DNA from: Rhizomys pruinosus
Lineage: Eukaryota > Chordata > Mammalia > Rodentia > Spalacidae
Length of the DNA: 64,000 nucleotides
Assembly (NCBI GenBank): GCA_009823505.1
Contig: VZQC01006250.1
Location: forward strand, 378,631 to 442,630
Direction: 5' to 3'
In this document: piece after piece, positions 1 to 11,870 of the stretch
Position numbering within the stretch: position 1 is the first letter of the stretch
How the letters are laid out: every line of letters begins with the position of its first letter
Position numbers and translations under genes: made by a program
Notes under the pieces: generated by a model
Told to the model about the DNA's origin: nothing
Seen by the model: only the letters and a program-made list of their open reading frames with translations
Database searches by the model: none

Positions 1-917
1 TTGCAGGAGGCCAAGTTCCAAGGCAGATCATCAGTCTCTTCAGGCCCTAGATGCCAGTGTTACCTCTATAAACCCCAGGTGCAGCTGAGTGGGTCGGTGG
101 ATGAAACAGACTATCTTGGGGTTGCAAAGCCAGGTGGGGAGCACCGTGCTGTCACCTCTGCTCCATCTCTTGCTTGCCCATGTGAGGGTGAAAGTGCTAG
201 GGCAGACCAGTTCTGTTGTGGGTTGTTGTGGGAATAGACCAGCTACCTGATAGAGAGGGAGATAATGGTTGTGGGACACTTAACAGTTTACAAGCCTTTT
301 CACAAAATGACTAAAGGGTGTCCAGAATCTGAGCATGACTCACCTTCCGTGACTCCTCAAGCTATGAGGAGCTTTGACAATGGCCTGGTCCATCTCTATT
401 TGGTACAGGGTGAGAACTTGGGGCCGGTGCTGGGGGTTGCGTCTACAGGGTCAGAGCAGATGGGCAGCCGGCTCTGACTTCTAGTTCTAGTGTTGTTCCA
501 GTAAATATTTGAACCCACATCTCCAGACTACCCAGCTTGTATGGTAAAACGCAGAGCTAATAGAATTCAGACAGCCGCCCTGTAGTATCTTTCTGATGAA
601 GAACAGTGGCATGAGGGAGCCACAGACTTTCTGCCTACCGACAAAAAGTGGGAATTCTATTTTGAGCCAAGGAAGGGAATATTCAGTTTTAACAAATTGT
701 ACATACTTAGAGATGTGGACCAAGTTTTAGAAACCAGTGATCTTGTTTAGCAAATTTTTATGTTTAATGACTTAATGCTCCATGGTTTTTGAGTCTGTTT
801 TACAAATGAGTATCTCCATGCTTTTATAATAGTCAGAGTGACTTGAGTTTTTTGAGGTGAGATAGCAAAGATATTGCCCTTTTTTAAAGAAACATTAATT
901 AAAAATATGAAGCAAAT
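1..917. other. Intergenic sequence, nothing recognised
   Basis: There is no repeat, exon or RNA gene that I can support. Short open frames on both strands lack any family resemblance. Probably part of the Irf4-Exoc2 intergenic region. Confidence 0.5.
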
Positions 918-930
918 ATGGGATTTTCTT

Positions 931-2656
931 TTTTTAATTAATTTATTTATATATTTTTTATCAAATCTAGACCCATGTCCCCCACCCTATCCCCCCACCC
1001 CACCAGAGCTCATGCATTCTGCCAAACATGCTTTTCATCTCTTTCTCAGTCTTTCTCAATATTCTCCATGTGGAAGTTGACTGTTTTGAGCAGAAGTTCA
1101 CTGTTTCAGTCAGTTCTTTGATGCAATCCTTTCTGTTGTTGTTGTTGTTGTTGTTGTTGTTTCCAATATGCATCACTCCCAACTGCTTTGGACAAAAGCT
1201 CAAGGGGAGGTGCACAAGACATACTTACAACTAGGTATTGGCACTAGCATCCACAGATGAGGGATACCATTTGTCATTTGTTTTTCTGGGACTGTGTTAC
1301 TTCACTCAGCATGATGTCCTCTAGCTCCAGCCATTTTCCTGCAAAGCTCATGATGTCGTCTTTCTTTACTGCTGCAGAGAACTCCATTGTGTAGATGTAC
1401 CACATTTTCTCTATCCACTCATCAGTTGAGGGGCATTTGGGTTGGTTCCAGCTCCTTGCTATTGTGAAGAGAGCTGAAATAATCATGGCCGTGCATGTAT
1501 CTCTGTGGTGGGGTGAGTCTTGAGGATACATGCCTAGGAGTGGTATGGCTGGGTAGGGTGGCAAGTTCATTCCAAGTCTTCCAAGGGCTCTCCACACTGC
1601 TTTCCATAGTGGCTGTACGAGTTTACATTCCCACCATCAGTGGATGAGTGTTCCCCTTTCCCCACAACCTCTCCAGCACTAGGTGTCATTTGTTTTCTTG
1701 ATCCTAGCCAGTCTTATTGGAGTGAGATGATATCTTAAAGTGTTTTTGATTTGCATTTCCTTAATGATTAGTGATGTTGAACACTTCTTAAGGTGTTTCT
1801 CAGCCATCTCTAATTCCTCAATTGTGAAGTCTCTGTTCAGCTCTTTGCTCCATCAATTGAGTGGGTCATTTGTTTTCTTTTTTCTTTGTTTTTTGAGTAG
1901 TTTATATATTCTGGAAATCAATGCTTTGTCAGATGTTTCTGTGGTGAAGGTTTCCTCCCACTCTGGGGGATTTCTCTTCACTTCCTTGATTGTTTCTTTT
2001 GATGTATAGAAGCTTTTGAGTATAATGAGGTCCCATTTGTCAATTGTCGACCTTAATTCTTGCACAGCTGCTGTCTGATTTAGGAAGTCTTTTCCTATGC
2101 CTATGTCTTGTAGTCTGCTGCCAACTTTTTCTTCTATCACCTTCAGAGTTTGGGGTTTCACGTTGAGGTCTTTGATCCATCTGGAGTTCACTTTTGTACA
2201 GGGGGAGAGGTAGGGGTTTAATTTCATTCTTCTACAAGTGGTGATCCAGTTTTGCCAACACCACTTGCTGAAGATGCTGTCTTTTCTCCATTGCGGCTTC
2301 TTGGCCCCCTTATCAAATATAAGATGGCTGAAATTGTATGTGCTCAGATTTGGATCTTCAGTTTTGTTCCATTGGTCAACAGGTCTGTTTTTGTGCCAGT
2401 ACCAGGCTGTTTTTATGACTATAGCCCTGTAGTATAGTTTGAAGTCTGTTTTAGAGATTTCCCCTGTGTAGCTCTTTTTTTTCAGGGTTTTTTTGGCTAT
2501 TTTGGGTCTTTTGTTTTTCCAAATGAATTTAAGGACTTTTTTTTTCCAAGCCTGTGAAGAAACTCTTGGGGATTTTGATTGGCATTGCGTTAAATCTATA
2601 CAAGAGTTTCAGTAAAATGGACATTTTTACAATGTTAATTTTCCCAATCCATGAGC
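931..2656 (-). mobile_element. L1 retrotransposon, 5'-truncated, inactive
   Basis: Minus-strand frames carry the C-terminal part of L1 ORF2: WIEKMWYIYTMEFSAAVKK with SFAGKWLELEDIMLSEVTQ at 1274-1597, and KDFLNQTAAVQELRSTIDKW with SDKALISRIYKLLKKQ at 1853-2227. The frame is disrupted between blocks. The 3' UTR (about 950-1270) has the C-rich (G-rich on the sense strand) tract typical of L1, and the A-tail is at 931-960. The exact 13-bp duplication atgggattttctt at 918-930 and 2657-2669 marks the insertion. Confidence 0.93.
1134..1162. repeat. (GTT)n microsatellite in the L1 3' UTR
   Basis: About nine to ten uninterrupted GTT/TTG units within the L1 3' UTR. Confidence 0.95.
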
Positions 2657-2669
2657 ATGGGATTTTCTT

Positions 2670-3189
2670 CTAATGAAGAGCACCATGGTTTCCTGAAATG
2701 AAGCAGTGGGACACTCTGCACAAAGTGGTCTTCTTCTCTCAGAAGTCATATTGGGTCCCTGGGGAGACTTCTCCCACAGGATCTGCTGCTGGGTACAGAG
2801 TGAAACTTGGGACCCATCATAATGGTTGTAGAATCATTTGCTTTGAGTAGCAATCTGACTTTCAGTCTCCATCACAGACAGGGCAGGAGTGGGTGGCCCT
2901 CACACCTTGGGGGTGGTGAAGAGCATAGGCCAGACTTGTTACATACGTTGACCACACATCAATAAGCTTAATGGCTGGTGGCCAGAGTGACTTTCCACTG
3001 CAGAGTATTCAGCTGGAGAGAGTGCTACAGACAAGGACAAGGACTTGTACGGAACTGCAATCTCTAAAGACAGATCCACCCCTGCAAGTAGAGTATCCAT
3101 TGGTCTGCAGGCTCCCAGGCTGACGTCCCACATGCAGTGGAAGCTGTCAATGGGGATGACTTGGAATTCTTTTAAAAAGGAAACTTTAA
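2670..3189. other. Intergenic sequence, nothing recognised
   Basis: Unique-looking sequence between the L1 and a B2 element. No coding or RNA signal seen. Confidence 0.5.
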
Positions 3190-3190
3190 G

Positions 3191-3412
3191 GGCTGGAGAG
3201 ATGGCTCAGTGTTTAAGAGCACTGACTATTCTTGCAGGGGACCCAGGTTCAATTCCCAACATGCACATGGCAGCTAACAACCGTTTGTCACTCTAGATCC
3301 ACGGGCTCCAGTGTTCTCTTCTGACCTCCGAGGGCACTGTGTCCCTGCGGTGCACTTGCATTCATGCAGGTAAAACACCCACACTCATAAAAATTAAAAT
3401 AATAAATAAAAC
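3191..3412 (+). mobile_element. B2-type SINE (old copy)
   Basis: Starts ggctggagagatggctcag and contains a diverged B-box region (ggttcaattcc). It ends in an AT-rich tail with aataaataaa. The divergence suggests an older B2/B3 copy. Confidence 0.85.
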
Positions 3413-4486
3413 AAAAATTTTAGCATACAGCATTTTCTCAAAAAGTAGAACCAAGAGAAACAGTATCTCATATTAGCAAATGTGAGAATAGTCATCACTC
3501 TGATCCCTGTCAGCAGAGCCTGCTTTGTGCTCTGTAAGTTCCACGTCACCAGAAGCTGTGGTGGCCTTAGCCACCTCATCTTCCTCTTTCCTTACAGGCA
3601 GAACCTTAACACCTTGCTCAGGGCCAAGCACGGGGAGGAAGATGAGCCTCTGTCACAGAGGCCAGGCCAACTTCCCTTTACAGAGATGATCTGTGGTCCT
3701 TGTTCAGTCCCCTGCCCCAAACCTGCCATCGTCCCATGTTGCTCAGTCACCATGGCATCTGCCATGGTCCCACACAGTAAACTCTGGCAGTGAGATGGCT
3801 GGCAGAATCACTGGTCTCAGTAACAAAACTCCTACCTCAAGTCAGGGTAGAGCATTCAGTTTAGGCATGACATGGAATTTGGTAAAGCAATATAAGGAAA
3901 ATGTTAAAATGACTATCTGTCTTTTAGACACCCAGTCCTCAACTTTCATCCTATAAAGCTAGAAGCTCCTTACAGTGATAAGCAAGTGGAATCATAAACT
4001 GCTCACACCCAGCCCTCCCTGAAGAACCACTTTCAAGGCAAAGAAAGCATGACGGTAACATGACTCTGTTTCTTTTTGGTCCTCAAACCAATTTTCAGGG
4101 AATTTCTGAGAATCTAAATAAACAAAAACAAAATATTATGAAATTCAGGCAGCAAAGTTGTCATCTACCAAGGATGTGTGATTTCTCTCCACAGACCTCA
4201 TGCTGCCACACTGTCATTGACACAGAGCCCAAATGCCATGCTGTTTCACGCCTGCTCACATCACCACACAGCACACAGACAAGGGAGCTTTCTCATACAT
4301 GATGACATTCACCCAAGCTGACTTCTACCTATCAAGATCCAGACCATGTTTAAGCCTCCTCTGACTATACCTAAGATCTCATTGGATGGTTTGCTTGACA
4401 GATATAATATACTGAAGTAAATGACAGTAAAGACACAGTCCATTCAGTTGTGAGTTCTGATTTAGGTTTAAATCCAGCCCTCTTGG
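3413..4486. other. Intergenic sequence, nothing recognised
   Basis: No clear repeats. Short plus-strand frames at 3482-3793 and 3693-3956 overlap each other in different frames and have no recognisable family. Confidence 0.5.
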
Positions 4487-4770
4487 GTCCTGGAGAGATG
4501 ACTCAGAAATGCTTGCTGCACATAAGGACCTGAGTTCAGATCCCTGGAACCTGCATGAAAGCTGGGTGAGGTAGTGTGGGCCCATAGTCCAGTGCTCCTA
4601 GGACAAGATGGGAGGTAGAGACAGGAGGAACCCTTGAAGCTTGTGGAGTGTACAACAAAGGACAACAAAGAGACCCTGCCTCAAACGAGATGGAAGAAGG
4701 ACTCATGCCTGAGGCTATCCTCCAACCTCCACCCTGGCACACACCTCTCTCTCTCTCTCTCTCTCTCTCT

Positions 4771-4815
<45 letters not shown>
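4487..4815 (+). mobile_element. tRNA-derived SINE of the B4/RSINE type with CT-CA tail
   Basis: Begins cctggagagatgactcag and has gacctgagttcagatccct. It ends in a (CT)13-(CA)22 run at 4745-4815, which is the expanded tail of the SINE. The family name is from memory. Confidence 0.65.
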
Positions 4816-4817
<2 letters not shown>

Positions 4818-5837
4818 TCCCTCAGGGAGCACCTCTCCCTCTGGCCTCAGGTTTTGGGCCATGGACTCAGGATAAGCAACGAAGCCCAAGGAGACTCTGG
4901 AGAAGGGCCAGAGGTGCTCCCCCTCGCCTTCTTCGGTCAAGCTTCATCCTCACCACGGGAAGGGCAATGAAAGAGTGTGTCCCAAGAGTCCATGAGTCTT
5001 GGTTTTTCTCTTATCCCTTTCTCAAACTAATTGGTAATCATGGATAAGGCATTAAACTTCTCCTGGTCTGTCGCCTACATTATAAAATCCAGATGTTAAA
5101 AATATTTTGTTAAAATTTGATACCTGAAGGTTCTTGAAAGAGTGCCATGTGCTACATCTGTGAAGTGAGGTCAGGATCAGAAGCCAAGGTTAAATATAGG
5201 TATACCTGTGCAGACATAGCCAGGAGCGGCTCTCTAAGGTGTCAGTGAGCGATGGTATCTGTACTGTGACATGCACAGCTGAGTAATCAGCTGGTTACAT
5301 AAGAGCAGATTGACATCCCATCACTGACTTCTTAAATCAGAGTGGCTCTCCTGATAATTAAGGTGGCATTTGCTGGAAATGTTGGCTGTAGGATTCCCCC
5401 CCCCGAAATCTAGAACACTAATCTGTTTGACGGCTGTTTGTACCCATTTCTAAGCAGTGGACTATGATGCAGTGAGTTCCCTCTGCCTTTGCCCCAGAGC
5501 CACTGCACGGGGTCTGTCACCTTCCTCTGCAACGATCCACCCCTTCAGCCTGGAGTCCTGTCCCAGGCTCCCTCTAGTCATACCATACACTCTCATTTAC
5601 CATCTCCACCACTTCCCCTAATACCTTCACAGCCTCAGGGGTCACTGAGTCATCCATGCAATCTCTTCAAACCCAAACAGTAAATCCAGAAAATTGAGAA
5701 AATAATCTTCAGAATGTCCATCAGCCTAGCTTCCTTCCTTGTGGTTGGATTTGCCAACAGTTACCAGTCTGAAGACCAAGAAGAGTTTTTGTTCCCTGGA
5801 GCTAGAAGGAGGGCTCCTCGGCATGGAACAGAGGGGC

Positions 5838-5838
<1 letters not shown>
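4816..5838. other. Intergenic sequence, nothing recognised
   Basis: Unique-looking sequence. No exon structure or RNA gene supported. Confidence 0.45.

Positions 5839-5918
<80 letters not shown>
5839..5918. repeat. (CT)n microsatellite, about 40 units
   Basis: An essentially perfect 80-base CT/GA tract. It produces long false open frames on both strands. Confidence 0.98.
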
Positions 5919-5920
<2 letters not shown>

Positions 5921-8449
5921 GGGCCCTTTGCACCCCTTGGGAGCAGAAAAAGTGTGATTTGTCTCCAAGCCTCTGGAACCAGGGGTCACCTACCTGCCAA
6001 AGGTCATCTCTCCCAATGACCAGCCTCTATCAGACCTGATCACATGCATCTGTGCTGAGTCTTGCTACTTTGAGAGACAGCTCTCATTCAGCAAAGCTGT
6101 GCTGCCTAGGGTCACTTCAAGCCAGTACAGATGGTGAGGAGGAAATGGAGCAAGCCTCAAATGCTGGCTCTGCTCCTTAATGGTTCTGTGGCTTTGGGAA
6201 AGTCATTGAATCTCCATGCACTTCAGTTTCCATGTGTAAAATGGGGATGACAGGGTAAACCCAGTAAGACTTGAGAGAAATGTTAGTAGGTGTAAACTTG
6301 GAATAGTGCTTGAAAGATGGTAAGGGCTTGACATGAGAAAGGTATCAAAGGACACCCTCAAGTGACACATCACAGAAGCTGCAAAGTGCAGGTCTGAGCT
6401 GTGCACATCGCAGAACCACTAGGCAGTTAGGGGAGAACCAGAAGCCCGGGCTTCTCCAGTGAACAGAGAATTGTGCTCAGCGGGGAATTCTAGCGCATGG
6501 TGACCAGGTTCTTAGACCATCCTTCTGGTCATTCCTCTGCCCTCTGAAAAGCAAAGTGAAAGAAACAACCAAGCCCTTCTCTTCCTGAATTTTTTCCCCG
6601 TTGCCCTGAGTCTGTGGAGAAGCTTTGTCATGAGGAACATTAGGGAGGATATGATTTAATCCCTTGCAGCTGGGCCAGCCATCATCAGCACATCAGGAAT
6701 GATGGAAAGTGGGCGGTTCTTTTCTTACACATGGTGCCATTTTTCTAAAATGTCTTGATTAGGAACCGATATTTTCAAAACTCATTTGTCATTTAAAATG
6801 TCACTTTGATAATATCTCACCCATCAGCTTATACATAATAGGATTTCATGTTGTGACTTGGTACTGTCAAACACAGGATAATAAACCTTAAAAAAAAAAA
6901 ATCCTACCTGGCAGTTTTCTTATTTACAAAGGAATCTCTCTTTCACAGAGGATCTGTGTTAAGCTCTGGGTGGTGACTGGATTGGGTGGGGGAGGGGTTC
7001 CTGGGGAAGCATCGAATTTTCCTGTTCAGTTTTGGTGGAAAGAGTTCATCTAGGAGATGCTGGGGAGAGAGGCAGCGGACTGGTGTCTACTTCCTGCCCC
7101 ACTGACCCCCGTCCAGATCAGCAGCCCACTCTGACTGGGATCTGTCTCATTTAGAAATGTCAGACTTAAAACGAGCTTCCCGGGTCCTTTCCCTCCGCAG
7201 TCTGGACGTTTGGCCTCACTCTCTTCTCCTTTTTGCTGTACCTTGCCAGCTTTGGTTCCTGGTCTTTCAAAGTTTGTCAGAAGATTTGATCATTACTAGT
7301 CACGTCTTTGTTTCTTCATTGCTGTTTTATTTCTCTCTACTTCTTTGTAATCATTCTTTTAAAAATATTTTTCAACTTCTGAGTTTCATGCTCAGCAGTT
7401 CAGTACTTCTTCTTTCACCTAGCAATGAAAGGTATCATTTGCCCACATGAATTGACCTGCATCACACATTTAAGATGAACATTTTCACTATTGTTCAGCT
7501 CTCGGTTTTTCTAAGCTTTGGATGGTTTCTTTTTTGACTCCTATGCTCATAAGAAGTGTGTTTTAAAATGCCCATCGTGTATAGATGGGCAGGGTTGTAA
7601 GTTACCTTTCTGTCCATTCTAGTACACGTTTGCCATGATGACAGAACACAACACTGTTTATTTCTCAAGATTTGCCTTGTGGCTGCCCTGTGACCACTTG
7701 TCATTAAAGGCTCTGCAAGTGTCTGCCGTGTTAAACTTGCTATTTTTTTCAATGTTCTGTCAGTTAGATGCTTACTTTACTAGTTTAACTCCAAGATCCT
7801 AGAAAAATTATTTAAAATTCACTAATATGAACATTGATAGCAAACTGTGAAGTGATCTTTCTTGAGGTTATTAGATGTACCTCAGATTAGAATAATTTTC
7901 TCTTCCCAGATAATTACTGCTTTTATCGTTACACAGTAGCTTTTTTAAATTGAATTTTTGCAATTTTCATGCAATATATTTACTTCCCCTCCCCATCCCC
8001 ATCTCCTCTTATTGTCCCTGCCCATTTTAATGTACTCTATTAGATATATAATAAGGCCTATAGAGTCTAATTTGTGTCTCCAAATGTCCTTCAGTGTGGG
8101 ACCACCCCACACTGAAGGTATGCATTTTGCCTTTGAAGGTCCAGGGTTTGATTCCCAGCATGTTAGAATGAGTGAATACACTAATGCTTCGAGAGTGCAT
8201 AATTGAAGGAAAATAACTTTTTCCTGTATAAAGTCAATATCTTTTAGGAGGATATCTTTTCTGATACTTGCTTGACCAGGTCATCAACAATAATATGGAA
8301 AGCAATCAATGTTTCATCTTCTAGGATGTTCACCTGTTGTCAGAGGAGCAGCCATCTTCCGCCCTTATTTATGTTAACTAGAAACAACAGACATAACTTC
8401 TCATAAAGTGATTGATGAATACTCACCCTTAATACACACCTCTGTATTA
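5919..8449. other. Intergenic sequence, few recognisable features
   Basis: Mostly unique. A short A13 run lies at about 6888-6902 and a 13-bp perfect palindromic hairpin at 8088-8118. An ID-like fragment with gggtttgattcccagcatg lies at 8143-8162. No gene supported. Confidence 0.45.
8088..8118. repeat. Perfect 13-bp inverted repeat with 5-nt loop
   Basis: The arm ccttcagtgtggg (8088-8100) and its exact reverse complement (8106-8118) flank accac. Confidence 0.9.
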
Positions 8450-8451
8450 GT

Positions 8452-8785
8452 TACTTGTTGTCTTGTTGCTGTGAGCAAACATTTGATAAGAAGTAACTTC
8501 ACAGAAGAAGGATTTATTTGGGCTTACAGTTAAGAAGGGATAAAGTCTGCCAAGCAGGAAGAGCAGGTACACGAGGCAGCTGGTCACACTGTGTCCACAG
8601 AAAGCAGAAAGTGGAGAGATGAAGGCTGGTGTTTAGCTTTCACCTTTCCCTTCAGGTCGACAAGATTAGCCATCAAAAGCCCTCGGCCTATATCTGCCTG
8701 GTTCCAGCATGACACCCGGACGAAGCTGCTACTTACCATACCTTCTCTCCATGCCTGATACAATGGCTATCCAGTTATCTCTTTC
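8452..8785 (-). repeat. Rodent LTR-like interspersed repeat (same family as 16320-16681)
   Basis: The block with ttgttgctgtgagcaaac and aggatttatttgggcttac corresponds in reverse orientation to the repeat at 16320-16681. I recognise it as a common rodent repeat but cannot assign the family name with certainty. Confidence 0.55.
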
Positions 8786-9608
8786 AAAGCAAGAAAGGAT
8801 TTGATACTAGCCACCTGCCCTTGTTTAATTGACTACATTTTAGAATGAAGTACAATGTGAGTCGTTGAGGTGAAGCATCGTAACTCGGGCTCCACAGTGA
8901 GCATCGGGGCTCATCTGTGCGCTGCTCACTCTTCCCTGATCTGCAACCTAGTTACTCTCTACTCTTTCACCCACCTGTCTTTTCGAAGCAAATCCCAGAT
9001 AGCCAAAGGATGAAGACATGCATATACACAGTTTTCTCTCATTATCTCTTGCAGGTCTCTGTGGCTATTGGAATCCTCTGATGCTCGCTCGTCCCTTATG
9101 TAAAATGGCATAGTATTTGCATAGAACCTATACACATCCTGTATACTTTAATAATCTTTAAAATACATGTAATATCTGATACCAGGCAAATGCATGTAAC
9201 AAATTGTCATCTGTATTACTTAGGGGAAAATAACAAGAAAAGTCTGCATATGTCTGTAAGAAACCCTGTAAAACTTGGGACTTGGTTTATGACAAAGAAT
9301 TCTAATCTTTTAATCCTACCATACCCAGTAAGACTTTTGTTTAAGGAAAAGTTCTGCTGCATGCTTGAGCCTGATGGCTTGGGATAGAGGAGCTAGTCTC
9401 CTTTTTGGCATTTAATTCTTTTAAACTAGCCAACCAGGAAAGACTGTGAGGTTGAACCTTACCCAGTGGGAAAAAGACATACTGCATTAGGAATAACAGC
9501 CTACCATGCTTCCAGGTCCTCTGTGCGTGGCTGGATTTGACTCACCATGAAAGACACCCTTTTGCAAAAGTAAAATCTGTTTTGCTGAGCTACCTTTACT
9601 TTGTCTGT
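8786..9608. other. Intergenic sequence, nothing recognised
   Basis: No support for genes, RNAs or specific repeats. Confidence 0.45.
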
Positions 9609-9690
9609 CTATGGGTTGTGACACATCCAGAATGATAATATCCACCCTGTATTAGCATGGAAAATAATTCAACAGCCTTACAAACTCAGT
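9609..9690. repeat. Direct duplicate, copy 1 (pair with 10828-10912)
   Basis: About 82 bases sharing gaatgataatatccaccctg and acagcctta with 10828-10912, at roughly 80% identity by eye. Confidence 0.8.
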
Positions 9691-9813
9691 GTGATTTTGA
9701 TGGGGTCCTTGGGCCTCAGATTTTATTTCTAACATGTGTAGCACGGGAGTGACCATCATGAGCCTAACACCAGGAAGACCATGGTTGGAGCTGCTTGAGA
9801 AGCTGCAGGGAGA

Positions 9814-10163
9814 CTGAGCACGCAGGACGCAGCCATAGGACAGCAGGACACTGACCCACTCCTGTGGAGAGACTGAGCACACAGGACGCAGCCATAGGAC
9901 AGCAGGACACCGACTTCACTCCTGTGGAGAGACTGAGCAAGCAGGATGCAGCCATAGGACAGCAGGACACTGACCCACTCCTGTGGAGAGACTGAGCAAG
10001 CAGGATGCAGCCATAGGACAGCAGGACACTGACCCACTCCTGTGGAGAGACTGAGCACACAGGACGCAGCCATAGGACAGCAGGACACTGACCCACTCCT
10101 GTGGAGAAACTGAGCACACAGGATGCAGCCATAGGACAGCAGGACACCGACTTCACTCCTGTG
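9814..10163. repeat. 59-bp minisatellite, about six copies
   Basis: ctgag starts recur at 9814, 9873, 9933, 9992, 10051 and 10110, a period of 59 or 60. Units contain gcagccataggacagcagga. Two unit types alternate, with ctgacccact or cgacttcact. The minus strand stays open across the array, giving a repetitive 144-codon frame that is not a credible gene. Confidence 0.96.
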
Positions 10164-10497
10164 GCTTTAGCATAGTGCTTGGTGCCTATCCAATTCAAGC
10201 GTGAATTTTTTCAAACTTTTTAGAGGTTTCTTTTGGAATGTTTTCAGTCTGTGGTTGGCTGAATCTCTTGAGTACGGAACCAGGGGATACAGAGTGTTGG
10301 CTACTACATATTTTTCCAGTACTTTATTTTTCAGGGTTCATAGCAAAATTGGATAAAAAGTACAGAGTTCCTATATTTACTGGCCTCACAGACCCTCAGC
10401 GCTGCCCATGTAACATCCCCCACCATATGGTGTACCTGTGACAACTAATGAGCCATCCATACTCAGAAGTTCATATGTACTGAACACCCTATGGGGT

Positions 10498-10737
10498 TTT
10501 TTTTTTTTTTTTTCTGTATGTATACGAATGTACTGTCTGCATGCAAGTCTGTGCACCCGTGTCGTGCAATGCCGCAGAGGTCAGAAGAGGGTGTCGGATT
10601 CCCCTGGAACTGGAGTTCTCCTGGAACTGGAGTTCCAGACGGCCCTCGGCCGCCATGTGGGCGCTGGGGACCCAACCCGGGTCCTCTGCAAGAGCGGTCG
10701 GCGCTCTCAACCGCTAGGCCGTCTCTCCAGCCCCCCC
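10498..10737 (-). mobile_element. B2 SINE, long form, reverse orientation
   Basis: Reads from a T-rich tail through gcatgcaagtctgtgcaccc to ctctccagcccc. It includes the 17-bp internal duplication (ctggaactggagttctc twice). A related flanking sequence, accctatgggg at 10487 and accctatggg at 10827, suggests a target-site duplication around this and the next fragment. Confidence 0.93.
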
Positions 10738-10738
10738 T

Positions 10739-10824
10739 TTTTTAATTTTTTAAAATTTTTATTTATTTCTGTATGTGTACAAATGTACTGTCTGCATGCA
10801 AGTCTGTGCACCCGTGTCGTGCAA
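10739..10824 (-). mobile_element. Truncated B2 SINE (3' end only)
   Basis: An 86-base copy of the B2 tail and 3' domain (tgtactgtctgcatgcaagt, then ctgtgcacccgtgtcgtgca) directly abuts the full B2. It is a 5'-truncated insertion. Confidence 0.88.
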
Positions 10825-10827
10825 ACC

Positions 10828-10912
10828 CTATGGGTTTTGACAAATGTAGAATGATAATATCCACCCTGTGTTAGCATGCAAAATGGTTCCACAGCCTTAA
10901 AAACTCTGTGTT
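10828..10912. repeat. Direct duplicate, copy 2 (pair with 9609-9690)
   Basis: Second copy of the roughly 82-base segment, 1.2 kb from the first, with the minisatellite and the B2 pair between them. Confidence 0.8.
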
Positions 10913-11035
10913 CTGTCCTCTGGAAAACACTGATTTCCTTGAGAACATTATCGCTTACTTTTCGAGAGTGTCATACTCATGCAGTACAGGGACTCTGTGT
11001 GGACACTTGTGCAGTACGGGGTTTCTGCACATAGG

Positions 11036-11155
11036 TACATGTATTTGTACAAGTATTTGAAGCTCCCCTTTCCTACCCAGTCCCATCACCAAACTCTGAA
11101 AATGACGGGACTGGGTAGGAAAGGGGAGCTTTAAATACGTGTACAAATACATGTA
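11036..11155. repeat. 49-bp inverted repeat with 22-nt loop
   Basis: Arms 11036-11084 and 11107-11155 are reverse complements at 47 of 49 positions with no indels; the inner edge is gctcccctttcctacccag. A weaker outer homology extends the arms by about 20 bases each side (11011-11035 and 11156-11180). The RNA of either strand would form a long hairpin. Confidence 0.95.
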
Positions 11156-11180
11156 TCTACAGAGCCACTGTACTGTACAT

Positions 11181-11854
11181 GTGCCTGTGTGCTGACTCAG
11201 TAGCTTTAGACAAATTAGGTTGTAAATTGACAGGATTCCAAATAAAAGATAAAAATTTGAAATTCTTGCTGCAAAATTTCTAAAAATTTGTGGTATGGAA
11301 GCATCCAGAAATAGGGATTAAGTTGGAATTAAAACCTAATGATCAGCCTGAGGTGCTTAAGAAATAGCCTGGTGTCCCAGGTCTCCCTCCTCTTCTTTGG
11401 CAGATGCCTTCAACCTTTTGCTCCATAGCAGTAACCTTGATTCTTTCTGGGAAGGTGAGCGCAGATGGCTAAAGAATGCAACTGAGAGGCTCACTGCTGA
11501 GCTTCCTTCCTCACCTGCCTCCCAGGGGGCTGATAGCTGCTTATTGCTAGGAAACTGGAAGATCTTTCCCTGGGAATCTGACCAGCCCCAGAGAAACGAC
11601 CCAAATAGAATAATACTGGAGATGTCTCACTGGGCAGCCCATCCCAGAATGATCAGCTCCACCTGCTCTATGGGGCTACAACCCCAACAGCTTAGACATG
11701 GGTCTGTGTCCACAGAACTGTGAAGAAAGCTATGTATTTACTCCAATGTATAGATGGAAGAGAAAATAAAATCTATTAACTGTACTATTATTTCCAGAGA
11801 AGAAATAAATAGGCTCTGAAAAACCGAATATTCAGAGGACAAAAAGCTTAAATT
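11181..11854. other. Intergenic sequence, nothing recognised
   Basis: Unique-looking. The 108-codon plus-strand frame at 11397-11723 has no recognised family or splice context. Confidence 0.45.
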
Positions 11855-11870
11855 AAAAATAGCAGAAATA

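Noticed and set aside
9814..10163. CRISPR-like array
   Set aside because: The units are directly adjacent with no spacers, and the genome is mammalian.
9764..10198. Possible repetitive protein of 144 codons on the minus strand
   Set aside because: It is entirely the 59-bp minisatellite. There is no promoter, splice or homology evidence.
10438..10854. Frames such as those at 10438-10854, 24511-24951, 47743-48153 and 47970-48371
   Set aside because: They lie mostly inside B2 elements; similar peptides recur in every B2 copy.
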